This document shows positions 18,589 to 26,575 of a stretch of DNA of 64,000 nucleotides, piece by piece. The stretch covers positions 99,733-163,732 of the forward strand of contig NZ_JAAGRN010000008.1 of assembly GCF_010499255.1 (NCBI RefSeq), given 5' to 3'. The position numbers and the translations under genes are program-made. The notes beneath the pieces were generated by a model. That model saw only the letters and a list, made by a program, of their open reading frames with translations. It was not told where the DNA came from and did no database searches. Origin of the DNA: Sheuella amnicola (GTDB lineage Bacteria > Pseudomonadota > Gammaproteobacteria > Burkholderiales > Burkholderiaceae_B). Each line of letters opens with the position of its first letter. Position 1 is the first letter of the stretch.

Positions 18589-19722
18589 ATGAAAACTAAA
18601 TTATTTTCGTTAGGCGCTGCGGCTGCACTCATTGCACTGGGCATCAATGCGCATGCCGCGGATCCGATCAAAATCGGCATGATGGCCGAGACGACGGGAC
18701 CAAATGCCGAGGCCGGCATCTATCAGGTTAACGGCGCCAAAATGGCCATCGAGGAAGTCAATGCAGCAGGAGGCGTGCTCGGACGTCCACTCGAATTAAA
18801 AACTGAAGACAATCAGAGTACAAATCCCGGCTCCGTGCTTGCGATTTCAAAACTGACCAGCGGTGGCGATATCGCTGCGCTCATCGGATCAGTTCGCAGT
18901 ACGCAAATCCAGGCCGTATCACCCACCGTTAAAAAAGCAGGTCTGCCGATGATTGTCGGCGGCACCGATCTGGGCCTGACCATGGCTGGTAATCCCTGGA
19001 TATTCCGCGCGCGTCCTAACGACGGCTACTCGGCTAAAGTGATCGCCGACTATGGCGTCAACACTCTGAAGCTCAAGAAATGGGCGATTGTCCACTCGAC
19101 CGATGCATTCGGCAATGGCGGCAAGAACAATCTGGTTGAAGCACTCAAGGCCATGGGCATCACCCCGGTCACGATTCAAGGGTTCACCAGCAACTCGCAA
19201 GACTTCACTCCGATCGTGCTGGCCATCAAACAGTCCGGTGCGGATATCGTATCAAGCTATATCGCCAACTCGACCGATGTGGGCATTTTCGCTAAACAGT
19301 TAAGACAGCTCGGTGTGTCGGCCATCTGGGTTGGATCGCCATCACTGTCGACCGATACCGCCATGAAACTCGCGGGTGATGCGCTTCACGGCACCTACTC
19401 GATTGCGGATTACGCGGTCGATTCAAGCCCTGTGACTAAAGAATATGCCGATAAATATAAAGCCAAATACAAAGTCGAAGCCGACTTGTATTCAGCTTGG
19501 GCATACGACGCAGTGAAGCTCTACGCCATGGCAATCAATAACGCCAAGAGCACCAAGCCAGACGCGATCAAAGCGGCATTGCATGCCATTCAAGGATACA
19601 AGGGTGTAGAAGGCACCTACAATTTTGACAAGAATGGCGATGGCTTGCATGGCTACAACATTGTCAAAAACGTAGGCGGCAAGATTGTGTTTGACAAACA
19701 CATCGATTTTTCCAAGAAATAA
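18589..19722 (+). CDS. Periplasmic substrate-binding protein of the Liv-type importer
   Basis: A 377-residue periplasmic-binding protein of the LivJ/LivK/AmiC type, with a Sec signal peptide (KTKLFSLGAAAALIALG, cleavage near AHAADP). Typical segments are IKIGMMAETTGPNAEAG, VEEVNAAGGVLGRPLE-like text after the first strand, and VGSPSLSTDTAM. I use the ATG at 18589, with AGGAG a short distance upstream. It lies 65 bases after livF and is the likely ligand selector of the transporter. The lack of specificity residues I can read means the ligand stays open: amino acids, amides or aromatic acids are possible. Confidence 0.92.
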   Translation: MKTKLFSLGAAAALIALGINAHAADPIKIGMMAETTGPNAEAGIYQVNGAKMAIEEVNAAGGVLGRPLELKTEDNQSTNPGSVLAISKLTSGGDIAALIGSVRSTQIQAVSPTVKKAGLPMIVGGTDLGLTMAGNPWIFRARPNDGYSAKVIADYGVNTLKLKKWAIVHSTDAFGNGGKNNLVEALKAMGITPVTIQGFTSNSQDFTPIVLAIKQSGADIVSSYIANSTDVGIFAKQLRQLGVSAIWVGSPSLSTDTAMKLAGDALHGTYSIADYAVDSSPVTKEYADKYKAKYKVEADLYSAWAYDAVKLYAMAINNAKSTKPDAIKAALHAIQGYKGVEGTYNFDKNGDGLHGYNIVKNVGGKIVFDKHIDFSKK

Positions 19723-19730
19723 GCATCATG

Positions 19731-19755
19731 AATCAGGCGGTTTGACTGCCTGATT
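19731..19755 (+). other. Small hairpin after the binding-protein gene
   Basis: AATCAGGC (19731-19738) pairs with GCCTGATT (19748-19755) across a nine-base loop, ending in TCTTC. It probably works together with the larger terminator immediately downstream. Confidence 0.5.
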
Positions 19756-19764
19756 CTTCAAACG

Positions 19765-19805
19765 AATGGCCCGTGATTCATAATGAATCACGGGCCATTT
19801 TTTGT
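19765..19805 (+). terminator. Strong Rho-independent terminator of the liv operon
   Basis: A perfect 16-bp stem (19765-19780 with 19784-19799) around a TAA loop is followed by six Ts. It lies between the liv operon and the converging molybdenum hydroxylase operon and marks their boundary. Confidence 0.92.
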
Positions 19806-19835
19806 TCCAGCCGTTGGATTGTCCGATTGCTTTTA

Positions 19836-20111
19836 TTAACCCGCTTCGATTCGGGGAATAAAAAACACTTCACTTCCGGGAGGAACGGGTTCGGTATACA
19901 CCACTTCGTGAATCACGCCGTTAATCGCGATGTTGGCATTTTCTTCCAGCGCTTCGCCCATTCCCGGATACATCTTATCCATGGCGTTGAGAACACCGCG
20001 CACGCTTTTCGCGTGAACGGTGAACTCTTTGACCCCGTTAGTCCACGCCCGGCTAAAACCGCCTAGCAGTACGACCCGGATCGAACTTTCGGGGACAGAC
20101 TCAACGACCAT
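19836..20111 (-). CDS. MoaD/ThiS-like ubiquitin-fold protein lacking a terminal Gly-Gly
   Basis: A 91-residue protein from the ATG at 20111, which overlaps the stop of the molybdenum hydroxylase gene by 11 bases; upstream in-frame ATGs at 20120 and 20132 would enlarge the overlap. The sequence pattern (IRVVLLGGF early, SVRGVLNAMDKMYPGMGEAL, INGVIHEVVYTEPVPPGSEV, FFIPRIEAG) is that of MoaD/ThiS beta-grasp sulfur carriers. Those proteins end in Gly-Gly, needed for adenylation and thiocarboxylation, whereas this one ends Glu-Ala-Gly. As last gene of the hydroxylase operon it may help cofactor sulfuration or maturation, but that is inference. Confidence 0.7.
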   Translation of the reverse strand: MVVESVPESSIRVVLLGGFSRAWTNGVKEFTVHAKSVRGVLNAMDKMYPGMGEALEENANIAINGVIHEVVYTEPVPPGSEVFFIPRIEAG

Positions 20112-22386
20112 TATGCGCATCGATCGCGGCAAGCACCCGTGGCGGCGACATAGGCAGCTCGGTCAGGCGACAACCCGTTGCGGCCTTGATCGCATTGGCG
20201 ATCGCAGCCATGGGCGGAACGATGTTAGCCTCACCAACTCCTTTGACACCATAAGGGTGATTCGGGTTAGGCACTTCAACAATCAGCGCTTCGATCATGG
20301 GAAGGTCGGAGGCAACCGGAATCCTGTAATCCAGGAAACCTGCGTTGGCCAGACGGCCATTCTTGTCGTATATATATTCCTCGTTCAGAGCCCAACCGAT
20401 ACCTTGCGCGACGCCACCGTGTATCTGCCCCTGAACATACTTGGGATGAATCGCACGACCCACATCCTGTGCGCAGACGATACGAAGAATCTTGACAGCA
20501 CCGGTTTCAGGATCCACTTCGACATCGGCGAACTGGGACGCGAATCCCGGTGCCATACCGCTTGCGTTAATGGAAGCTTCAACGCCGATCGGTCCACCCG
20601 TCACGGCCTTTTTAGCCGCAATTTCCTTGAGCGAGAGTGGAGCGAAATCACCAACACTCTTGTCTGCCGGCTTGGCATATCCATCTTCCCAGATCACACC
20701 GGTCACATCCACATCCCACATGAGTGCGGCACGCAAACGTAATTCATCAATAATCTTCTCGCAAGCTTCCACGACCACCTTACCGGTGGCAAATGTCACA
20801 CGAGAGCCGCCCGTCACATGGTTGTACCCGATCGTTGCCGTGTCAGCCACAGTCGATCGCACATCTTCGTAATTGATGCCCAGTGTTTCGGCAGCCATCA
20901 ATGCCATCGACGCGCGCGAACCACCAACGTCCATACTGCCTGTGGCGATCGCTACCGATCCATCTTCGTTGATGTGTACGCTGGCTGTCGACTCGCCACC
21001 GCCATTGAACCAATAACCGGAAGCAACGCCACGCCCCTGATTCTTGCCCAATGGCTTGTTGTATTCGGGATGGTCGAGCAACGCCTTAAGTGTTTCGGCA
21101 TAACCATCGTGGGAATGCTTCGGTCCCCATGATGTGGGCGAACCGGCCTTGACAGCATTTTTAAGTCGCAATTTGATCGGATCCATTCCGATCTTGTGCG
21201 CCAGCACATCAAGCACGCTTTCCACGGCGAAAGCCGAAATAGGCGATCCCGGAGCACGATAAGCGGCAGATTTAGGACGATTACAAACGACGTCGTATCC
21301 TACTGAACGCACATTGGGGATTTCATAAGGCGCAAACGAACACATTGTTGCGTTAATTACCGGGGACCCCGGGAATGCACCAGCCTGAAACTTGAACAAA
21401 CCGTCAGCAGCGACAATAGTGCCGTCCTTCTTGACGCCGATTTTGACCGTCATGGATGCACCCGAAGTCGGACCGGTAGCCTTGAATACATCCTCTCGCG
21501 ACATCTGCAATTTAACGGGGTGACCGGCGCGACGAGAAAGTTCGAGGGCAATCGGTTCGACATACACCACCGTCTTGCCGCCAAATCCACCACCAATCTC
21601 GGCAGGATGGACCAGCAAATTAGCCAGGTTGATGTTCAGCAACTTTGCGGTGTAACCGCGCACGACAAAATGACCTTGACTCGATGACCACAGCTCGGCC
21701 TGGCCATCCGCTCCGTAGCGAGCTAAACAAGCATGTGGTTCGATATAGCCTTGGTGAACAGGCGCGGTCTTGAAACTCATCTCGACGATTTCATCGGCTG
21801 ACGCAAAACCTGCGGCAAGATCACCGATCGAAAACTCTGTGCGCTTGGCGATGTTGGAGGGTTTAGTTGGTACAGGCTCGACGTCACGCGTGATCATGTC
21901 GGGAAAGAGCAAAGGCGCGTTTTCTGCCATGGCTTCATCCACATCGATCACATGCGGCAACACCTCGTAATCGACTTCGATCAACCCAAGGGCCTGCTCG
22001 GCAATCTCTTGCGTGGTCGCGGCAACCGCAGCAACAGCATGTCCCTCATACAACACCTTTTCGCGTGCAAGAATGTTGCGAGTCATGTGCCAGTAATTGA
22101 CGGCTACACGATCTGGTCCCTGATAACCGAATTTTTGCTCAGGCAAATCCGGGCCGGTGATGATGCACTTCACGCCGGGCAAAGCCAACGCCTTGGCGGT
22201 ATTGATCGAGCGAATATTGGCGTGAGCGTGGGGTGAACGCAAGACCTTGGCCCACAACATGCCAGGCAATGAATAGTCCGCACCATACTGTGCAAGACCG
22301 GTCACTTTGGGCACACCATCCGGACGAATCGGACTGGTTCCAACAACTTTCAACTTCTTGGCGACGTTTTTGGTTTGTGTCAGCAT
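20101..22386 (-). CDS. Molybdopterin-binding catalytic subunit, xanthine dehydrogenase family
   Basis: A 761-residue large subunit of a molybdenum hydroxylase. It starts with VVGTSPIRPDGVPKVTGLAQY and has the family segments HPAEIGGGFGGK, the active-site loop AYRAPG near residue 374 and the catalytic Glu in GVGEANIVPP near residue 715. CO dehydrogenase has AYRCSF in the loop, so this enzyme is a hydroxylase or dehydrogenase of an organic substrate rather than a CO oxidiser. It is the third gene of an operon (FAD subunit, iron-sulfur subunit, molybdenum subunit), two bases after the iron-sulfur subunit gene. No signal peptide is seen, so the complex is cytosolic. The substrate could be an aromatic, a purine or an aldehyde. 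Confidence 0.92.
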   Translation of the reverse strand: MLTQTKNVAKKLKVVGTSPIRPDGVPKVTGLAQYGADYSLPGMLWAKVLRSPHAHANIRSINTAKALALPGVKCIITGPDLPEQKFGYQGPDRVAVNYWHMTRNILAREKVLYEGHAVAAVAATTQEIAEQALGLIEVDYEVLPHVIDVDEAMAENAPLLFPDMITRDVEPVPTKPSNIAKRTEFSIGDLAAGFASADEIVEMSFKTAPVHQGYIEPHACLARYGADGQAELWSSSQGHFVVRGYTAKLLNINLANLLVHPAEIGGGFGGKTVVYVEPIALELSRRAGHPVKLQMSREDVFKATGPTSGASMTVKIGVKKDGTIVAADGLFKFQAGAFPGSPVINATMCSFAPYEIPNVRSVGYDVVCNRPKSAAYRAPGSPISAFAVESVLDVLAHKIGMDPIKLRLKNAVKAGSPTSWGPKHSHDGYAETLKALLDHPEYNKPLGKNQGRGVASGYWFNGGGESTASVHINEDGSVAIATGSMDVGGSRASMALMAAETLGINYEDVRSTVADTATIGYNHVTGGSRVTFATGKVVVEACEKIIDELRLRAALMWDVDVTGVIWEDGYAKPADKSVGDFAPLSLKEIAAKKAVTGGPIGVEASINASGMAPGFASQFADVEVDPETGAVKILRIVCAQDVGRAIHPKYVQGQIHGGVAQGIGWALNEEYIYDKNGRLANAGFLDYRIPVASDLPMIEALIVEVPNPNHPYGVKGVGEANIVPPMAAIANAIKAATGCRLTELPMSPPRVLAAIDAHNGR

Positions 22387-22388
22387 GA

Positions 22389-22865
22389 TCAGGCTCCGCG
22401 CATTTCGCGAGCGGCATCCAGTACCGCTTCAATGATCTTGTTGTATCCCGTGCAGCGGCACAGGTTTCCGGCCAACCAGAAGCGAACCTCTTCTTCGGTC
22501 GGATCGGGATTGCGCTCAAGCAGCGCACGAGCAGCAATCAAGACACCTGGCGTGCAGATACCGCACTGTAGCGCGGCATGCTCGAGAAACTTCTGCTGCA
22601 AAACATGCAATTCCGTACCGTTGGACATACCTTCGATCGTCTCGATTTTCTTGCCTTCGGCTTCGACGCCAAGCACAAGACAGGAACAAACCAAACGACC
22701 ATCGATCGTGACACTACACGCGCCGCAATCACCGGTTGCACACCCCTCTTTCGTGCCGGTCATGTTCAGATCATTGCGCAAGACGTTTAAGAGCGTATCT
22801 TTGTTGTCGCACAGAAACTCAACGGCGTTGCCATTGATAGTGGTAGTAACGTGTTGCTTAGACAT
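22389..22865 (-). CDS. [2Fe-2S] subunit of molybdenum hydroxylase
   Basis: A 158-residue electron-transfer subunit carrying two [2Fe-2S] clusters. The N-terminal plant-ferredoxin-like set is GCATGDCGACSVTIDGRLVC; the C-terminal helical domain has CGICTPG and CRCTGYNKI. Eight cluster cysteines are in place. The gene begins next to the FAD-subunit stop, and its own stop is two bases before the molybdenum subunit start, showing a tight operon. Length and motif order match the small subunit of the xanthine dehydrogenase/CO dehydrogenase family. Confidence 0.95.
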   Translation of the reverse strand: MSKQHVTTTINGNAVEFLCDNKDTLLNVLRNDLNMTGTKEGCATGDCGACSVTIDGRLVCSCLVLGVEAEGKKIETIEGMSNGTELHVLQQKFLEHAALQCGICTPGVLIAARALLERNPDPTEEEVRFWLAGNLCRCTGYNKIIEAVLDAAREMRGA

Positions 22866-23738
22866 TTATTTGTTCCCCCGGGCACGGTTCAGTGCCACAA
22901 CAGCCGCACGGCGAGCCAGCACACCAGCAATTTTGATACGGAACACTTTGGTTCCTCGTTTGTCATCGATAGGACGTGCAGCGGCACTCGCAGCAGCTGC
23001 CAGCTTATCCAGTGCAGCTTCATCCACAGTCGTTCCGATCAGCGCTGCAGCTGCCTCGGGGACCAGCAGCGCCTTTTCAGCCACTGCACCCAGCGCGACG
23101 CGCGCGGCAGTGCAAACTCCCTTCTCGTCGAGCGTCAGATTGATGCCAACTCCCACCACCGCGATATCCATCTCAGATCGCGGCGTAAAGCGCATATACG
23201 CATCACCCGAGCGAGCGGGACGTTTGGGCAAATAAAATGAAGCAACCAATTCACCCTTTGCCAGCGAAGTCTTGCCGGGACCGGTTGTAATTTGCTCAAC
23301 CGGAATATCGCGACGCCCGTTGGGCCCCACAACCGTTGCCACTGCACCAGCCGCAATCATGGCTGGTACCGTATCAGCCGCAGGTGAAGCATTGCAAAGG
23401 TTGCCACCCACCGAGGCACGCCCGCGCACCTGAACGGACCCCACCAGGTTGACGCCATCGATCACGCCCGGCCAGGTGCTTGCAAATTCCTTGTTTTCGA
23501 CCAGCGACATGCATGGGACGGCGGCACCAAATCGATAGCCGCCGTTTTCAATCTTCACGGAGGTCATTTCGTCAATGCCTTTGACATTGACAAGCAACTC
23601 AGGCTTGACAACTGCCGCACGCATCTGGATTAGTATGTCAGTCCCTCCGGAAAGCACTTTTGCAAGCCCCGATGAACCTGCTAGCAGTGCTGCGGCTGCC
23701 TCAGCTGTTGTGGGCGATTCAAAACGCATATTGCTCAT
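22866..23738 (-). CDS. FAD-binding subunit of molybdenum hydroxylase
   Basis: A 290-residue CoxM/XdhB-type subunit that passes electrons from the iron-sulfur clusters to an acceptor. The FAD-contacting motifs VLSGGTDILIQMR (pyrophosphate loop) and RGRASVGGNLCNASPAAD (second glycine-rich loop) are clear. It is the first gene of the operon that runs leftward to the MoaD/ThiS-like gene. The promoter should lie in the AT-rich 332-base region to its right, shared with the divergently transcribed DUF697 gene. Confidence 0.93.
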   Translation of the reverse strand: MSNMRFESPTTAEAAAALLAGSSGLAKVLSGGTDILIQMRAAVVKPELLVNVKGIDEMTSVKIENGGYRFGAAVPCMSLVENKEFASTWPGVIDGVNLVGSVQVRGRASVGGNLCNASPAADTVPAMIAAGAVATVVGPNGRRDIPVEQITTGPGKTSLAKGELVASFYLPKRPARSGDAYMRFTPRSEMDIAVVGVGINLTLDEKGVCTAARVALGAVAEKALLVPEAAAALIGTTVDEAALDKLAAAASAAARPIDDKRGTKVFRIKIAGVLARRAAVVALNRARGNK

Positions 23739-24070
23739 CTCTCTTCCCTAATCATTTTTTTTGTCTAACTCCATTCATAACCGACGGATAGAACCATTCT
23801 ATTCTATATACAAAACAACCAAATATGCTTGATGCGGCTCACCTTTTTCGCTCAATTCCACTGAGATTCGGGCCAAAATCCCACAAGTTGATTTCTCATT
23901 GGAAGATATCCAGGCATTTTTTATTCAAGCAATTGAAAAAATTGATTTTTTTCAATCGGTTCATGTTAATCTAAGCCAAATGTCGTACTACCGTGATTAG
24001 CTATTTAAATTAATTACTTTCTCGCTGTATTTTTTAGCCAGACCTACCTCCCAATTTAAAGGAAATACTC
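23739..24070. other. AT-rich intergenic region between divergent operons
   Basis: There are 332 bases without a credible gene. The region separates the molybdenum hydroxylase operon (minus) from the DUF697 gene (plus) and presumably holds both promoters. An AT-rich hairpin is visible, ATTGAAAAAA (23932-23941) pairing with TTTTTTCAAT (23947-23956). I see no clear operator or riboswitch. Confidence 0.6.
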
Positions 24071-24598
24071 ATGTCTGACTCGACAATCGACGTCACCGCA
24101 GTTGAAATTGAGAAAACTCCGGTTGATGCCCAAGCCCAATTGGCAAAAGCCAAAGAAATCGTCAAAAACAACGTCGCTTGGTCGGCAGGCGCCGGATTGA
24201 TTCCAGTTCCCGGCTTTGACTTGGTCGCCATCACCGGCGTGCAGCTCAAAATGATCAATGAATTGTGCCTGGCATATGACGTTCCTTTCAACAAATCGCT
24301 GGCGCGTCCCATTGTGATTAGTCTGATCAGCAGTCTGGGTGCGGGTATGCTCGCTCCGGTACTGGCATCCACTACGATGAAAGTCGTCCCAGGTATCGGC
24401 TTGTTGCTTGCTGGCACTGCGTTGGCAGCCACGTCTGCCGGCATTACTTACGCAGTTGGCAACATGTTCACGGACCACTTCAGTTGCGGTGGCACCCTTG
24501 AAAACTTCAACCTCATCAACGGTTGCAGCACATTCAAGTGCAAAGTCAAAGAAGGCATGAAAGAAACTCAGGCCGTAAAAGAAGCGGCTGCAGCATAA
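24071..24598 (+). CDS. DUF697/YcjF-like small membrane protein
   Basis: A 175-residue protein. The recognisable core is WSAGAGLIPVPGFDLVAITG followed by QLKMINELCLAYDV, typical of the DUF697 group in which a Pro-Val-Pro-Gly-x-Asp motif precedes a hydrophobic stretch. Two hydrophobic helices follow (about 80-100 and 108-135; VVPGIGLLLAGTALAATSAG). A C-terminal part with three Cys (HFSCGG, NGCSTFKCKVKEG) is unusual. A purine-rich AAAGGAAATACTC precedes the ATG. It is monocistronic, with its own strong terminator. No function is assigned to the family beyond membrane association and possible stress roles. Confidence 0.75.
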   Translation: MSDSTIDVTAVEIEKTPVDAQAQLAKAKEIVKNNVAWSAGAGLIPVPGFDLVAITGVQLKMINELCLAYDVPFNKSLARPIVISLISSLGAGMLAPVLASTTMKVVPGIGLLLAGTALAATSAGITYAVGNMFTDHFSCGGTLENFNLINGCSTFKCKVKEGMKETQAVKEAAAA

Positions 24599-24633
24599 AG
24601 ATTGCTGCTTTAAATCGTTTTTTAGTTTAAAAA

Positions 24634-24662
24634 AGCATGACTTTCGAGTCATGCTTTTTTTT
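24634..24662 (+). terminator. Rho-independent terminator after the DUF697 gene
   Basis: Perfect 9-bp stem AGCATGACT / AGTCATGCT with a TTCG tetraloop, followed by a run of Ts. Stable tetraloop terminators of this type are very reliable. Confidence 0.94.
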
Positions 24663-24688
24663 ACCCCGTCACATCAAGGCCCTTAGCA

Positions 24689-25525
24689 ATGATTGAGAAG
24701 ATCGAACTGCAGTACAACCCCAGAACAACAGTACCGGACGTCGATATTTACATACGTCGCGGCGAGGAGCAAAGCGAAACGGCGCGCAAACGCTACCCTT
24801 TCGAAAGCGATGTCAGATACGGCAAGGGACCATTAGCCGATCTGGATTTCTTTCCTTCCGTTAAACGCGGTAGTCCCTTGGCCATTTTCATTCACGGTGG
24901 TTACTGGCGCGGACGAGACAAAAAAGATTACACCTTTGTGGCCAACGGATTGATGCCATCGGGTTGTGCCGTAGCGGTGATGAATTACGATCTGTGCCCG
25001 AAAGTCGAGTTGCCCGACATCGTGCTGCAAATTAAAGAAGGCCTTGAGTGGATCGCCGCCCAGGCCGATGCCTGGGGTTTTGATGCAAAGAACATTTTCG
25101 TATTCGGTCACTCCGCCGGCGCGCATCTGATTGCCGCTGTTCTGGCTCAGACAGGTCAACCCTATCAACTGGCCCCGGGCATCATCAAGAAAGCCTATCT
25201 GCTCAGTGGCGTCTACAATGTCGAGCCGGTGTTGCACATCAGCGTGAATGAGGAGGTCAAACTCAGGCCTGATCAAGTACAGGCAATGAGTCCGATCAAC
25301 TACAAATTCGATCCGAGCATCGATTATGAAGTAATTGTCGGTGGTGCCGAACCGCGCGACTGGATCGGTGAGTCAAAAAATATGGCCGACCACCTCAAGC
25401 GCCAAGGCTGTAAGGTGGGGCTCCATATTCTTGAAAATCTCAATCATTATTCGCTGATGTTCGAACTTGAAACGCCTGAAGGGTTTATTTCGAACATCAT
25501 TTCGAAAGATATTTCAAAGACGTGA
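24689..25525 (+). CDS. Alpha/beta hydrolase (carboxylesterase/arylformamidase-like)
   Basis: A 278-residue cytosolic esterase-like protein. The oxyanion motif is FIHGGYWRGRDK, the nucleophile elbow is FGHSAGAH (Ser) and the late His lies in LENLNHYS; an acid is probably in the INYKFDPSIDYEV region. The HGGYW form is typical of kynurenine formamidase and related BD-FAE-type hydrolases. It lies just after the DUF697 terminator and ends directly against the stop of the opposing Bug gene, with no base between. No kynurenine pathway gene is nearby, so the substrate is left open. Confidence 0.85.
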   Translation: MIEKIELQYNPRTTVPDVDIYIRRGEEQSETARKRYPFESDVRYGKGPLADLDFFPSVKRGSPLAIFIHGGYWRGRDKKDYTFVANGLMPSGCAVAVMNYDLCPKVELPDIVLQIKEGLEWIAAQADAWGFDAKNIFVFGHSAGAHLIAAVLAQTGQPYQLAPGIIKKAYLLSGVYNVEPVLHISVNEEVKLRPDQVQAMSPINYKFDPSIDYEVIVGGAEPRDWIGESKNMADHLKRQGCKVGLHILENLNHYSLMFELETPEGFISNIISKDISKT

Positions 25526-26575
25526 TCAGGTTTTTTCGATCTTAATGTCGTTTTGCTTGATCACATCAGCAAACTGCTTGGTGATGTCTTTAAGGTATCG
25601 TTTGAAATCTTCCGTGGATCGATAATCATTTTCGACAGCGATTCGCAGGAAGATTTCAATGACGTCCTGCGATTGCATCGTCATTTTGACGGCGTCATCT
25701 AATTTGGCCACGATCTCAGCCGGGGTGCCTCGCGGCACCATCACTCCCAGCCAGGCACCTAGATCGAACCCTGGAATACCCGCTGCCGTCGCCAAAGGTG
25801 GAATACCAGGCGTCACCACACTCCCCTTGAGTAAAGACACGCCATAAGCCTTGGCGCGCCCATCCCTCACGAATGGCATGGTTGAAGCCGCCGTCTCCAG
25901 ACAATAAGTCACGCGACCGCTCACCACATCGGTCAAAGCAGGCACGGAGCCTTTGTACGGGACATGAACGGCTTTAAGGCCAAGTGCTGAGTTAAATGAT
26001 TCTGCAATCAAATGCGCAGTTGCACCCGTACCGGACGAAGCAAAAGTGTACTTGCCGGGGTTATCCTTGATCATTTTGACAAGCTGGGCAGCGTCCTTGG
26101 CAGGAAAATCCGGCGCGGTCACCAGCACATATGGCGATAGCCCCATCATCGAGACAGGCACCAAATCAGCATCCGGGTTATATGCGGTGGGTTGCAACAA
26201 CGGACTCACAGTGACCGGCCCGCTCGATGCAGCTAAAACCGTATATCCATCACCCGGTGATTTAGCCACCATATCAGTTCCGATCATGCCGCCCGCACCC
26301 GCCTTGTTCTCGACAACCACACTTTGACCCAAGACACGGGCAAGACCCAACGCAAGCGCACGCCCGCCAAGATCGGTCGCCTGACCCGGTGGCCAGGGTA
26401 CGATCATCTTGATCGGCTTGGCAGGATACGCGGATTGCGCACGAGCAACCATCGGAAATCCGATGCCGCTCGCAGTAGCGACAATCGATGCGGATGCGAG
26501 TAATCTTCTGCGTGACTGTCTCACCGTTTGCTGCACATCACGATGCCCATTATCTAGAAGGGAATCTTTTTTCAT
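25526..26575 (-). CDS. Bug/TctC-family receptor with Tat-like signal
   Basis: About 349 residues from the ATG at 26575, preceded by a good AGGAGACAAAC; a longer frame to 26683 lacks such a site. The leader is long and has a twin-arginine-like block (QSRRRLLASASIVATASG) before cleavage near ARAQS, unlike the plain Sec signals of most Bug proteins here. Mature motifs: [50 protein letters not shown]. Its start codon overlaps, on the opposite strand, that of an acyl-CoA synthetase, and the two may serve one pathway. Ligand unknown; no TctAB nearby. Confidence 0.9.
   Translation of the reverse strand: MKKDSLLDNGHRDVQQTVRQSRRRLLASASIVATASGIGFPMVARAQSAYPAKPIKMIVPWPPGQATDLGGRALALGLARVLGQSVVVENKAGAGGMIGTDMVAKSPGDGYTVLAASSGPVTVSPLLQPTAYNPDADLVPVSMMGLSPYVLVTAPDFPAKDAAQLVKMIKDNPGKYTFASSGTGATAHLIAESFNSALGLKAVHVPYKGSVPALTDVVSGRVTYCLETAASTMPFVRDGRAKAYGVSLLKGSVVTPGIPPLATAAGIPGFDLGAWLGVMVPRGTPAEIVAKLDDAVKMTMQSQDVIEIFLRIAVENDYRSTEDFKRYLKDITKQFADVIKQNDIKIEKT

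Noticed and set aside
20020..20742. Plus-strand open frame of 240 codons
   Set aside because: It lies opposite the molybdenum subunit and MoaD-like genes and encodes no recognisable domain.
22375..23235. Long plus-strand open frame (286 codons) rich in Ser/Ala/Arg
   Set aside because: It is antisense to the iron-sulfur and FAD subunit genes, whose motifs are unmistakable; its composition is that of a shadow frame.
20101..23738. Reading the three-subunit operon as an aerobic CO dehydrogenase
   Set aside because: The active-site loop is AYRAPG, not the AYRCSF of true CO dehydrogenase, so only a general molybdenum hydroxylase call is justified.
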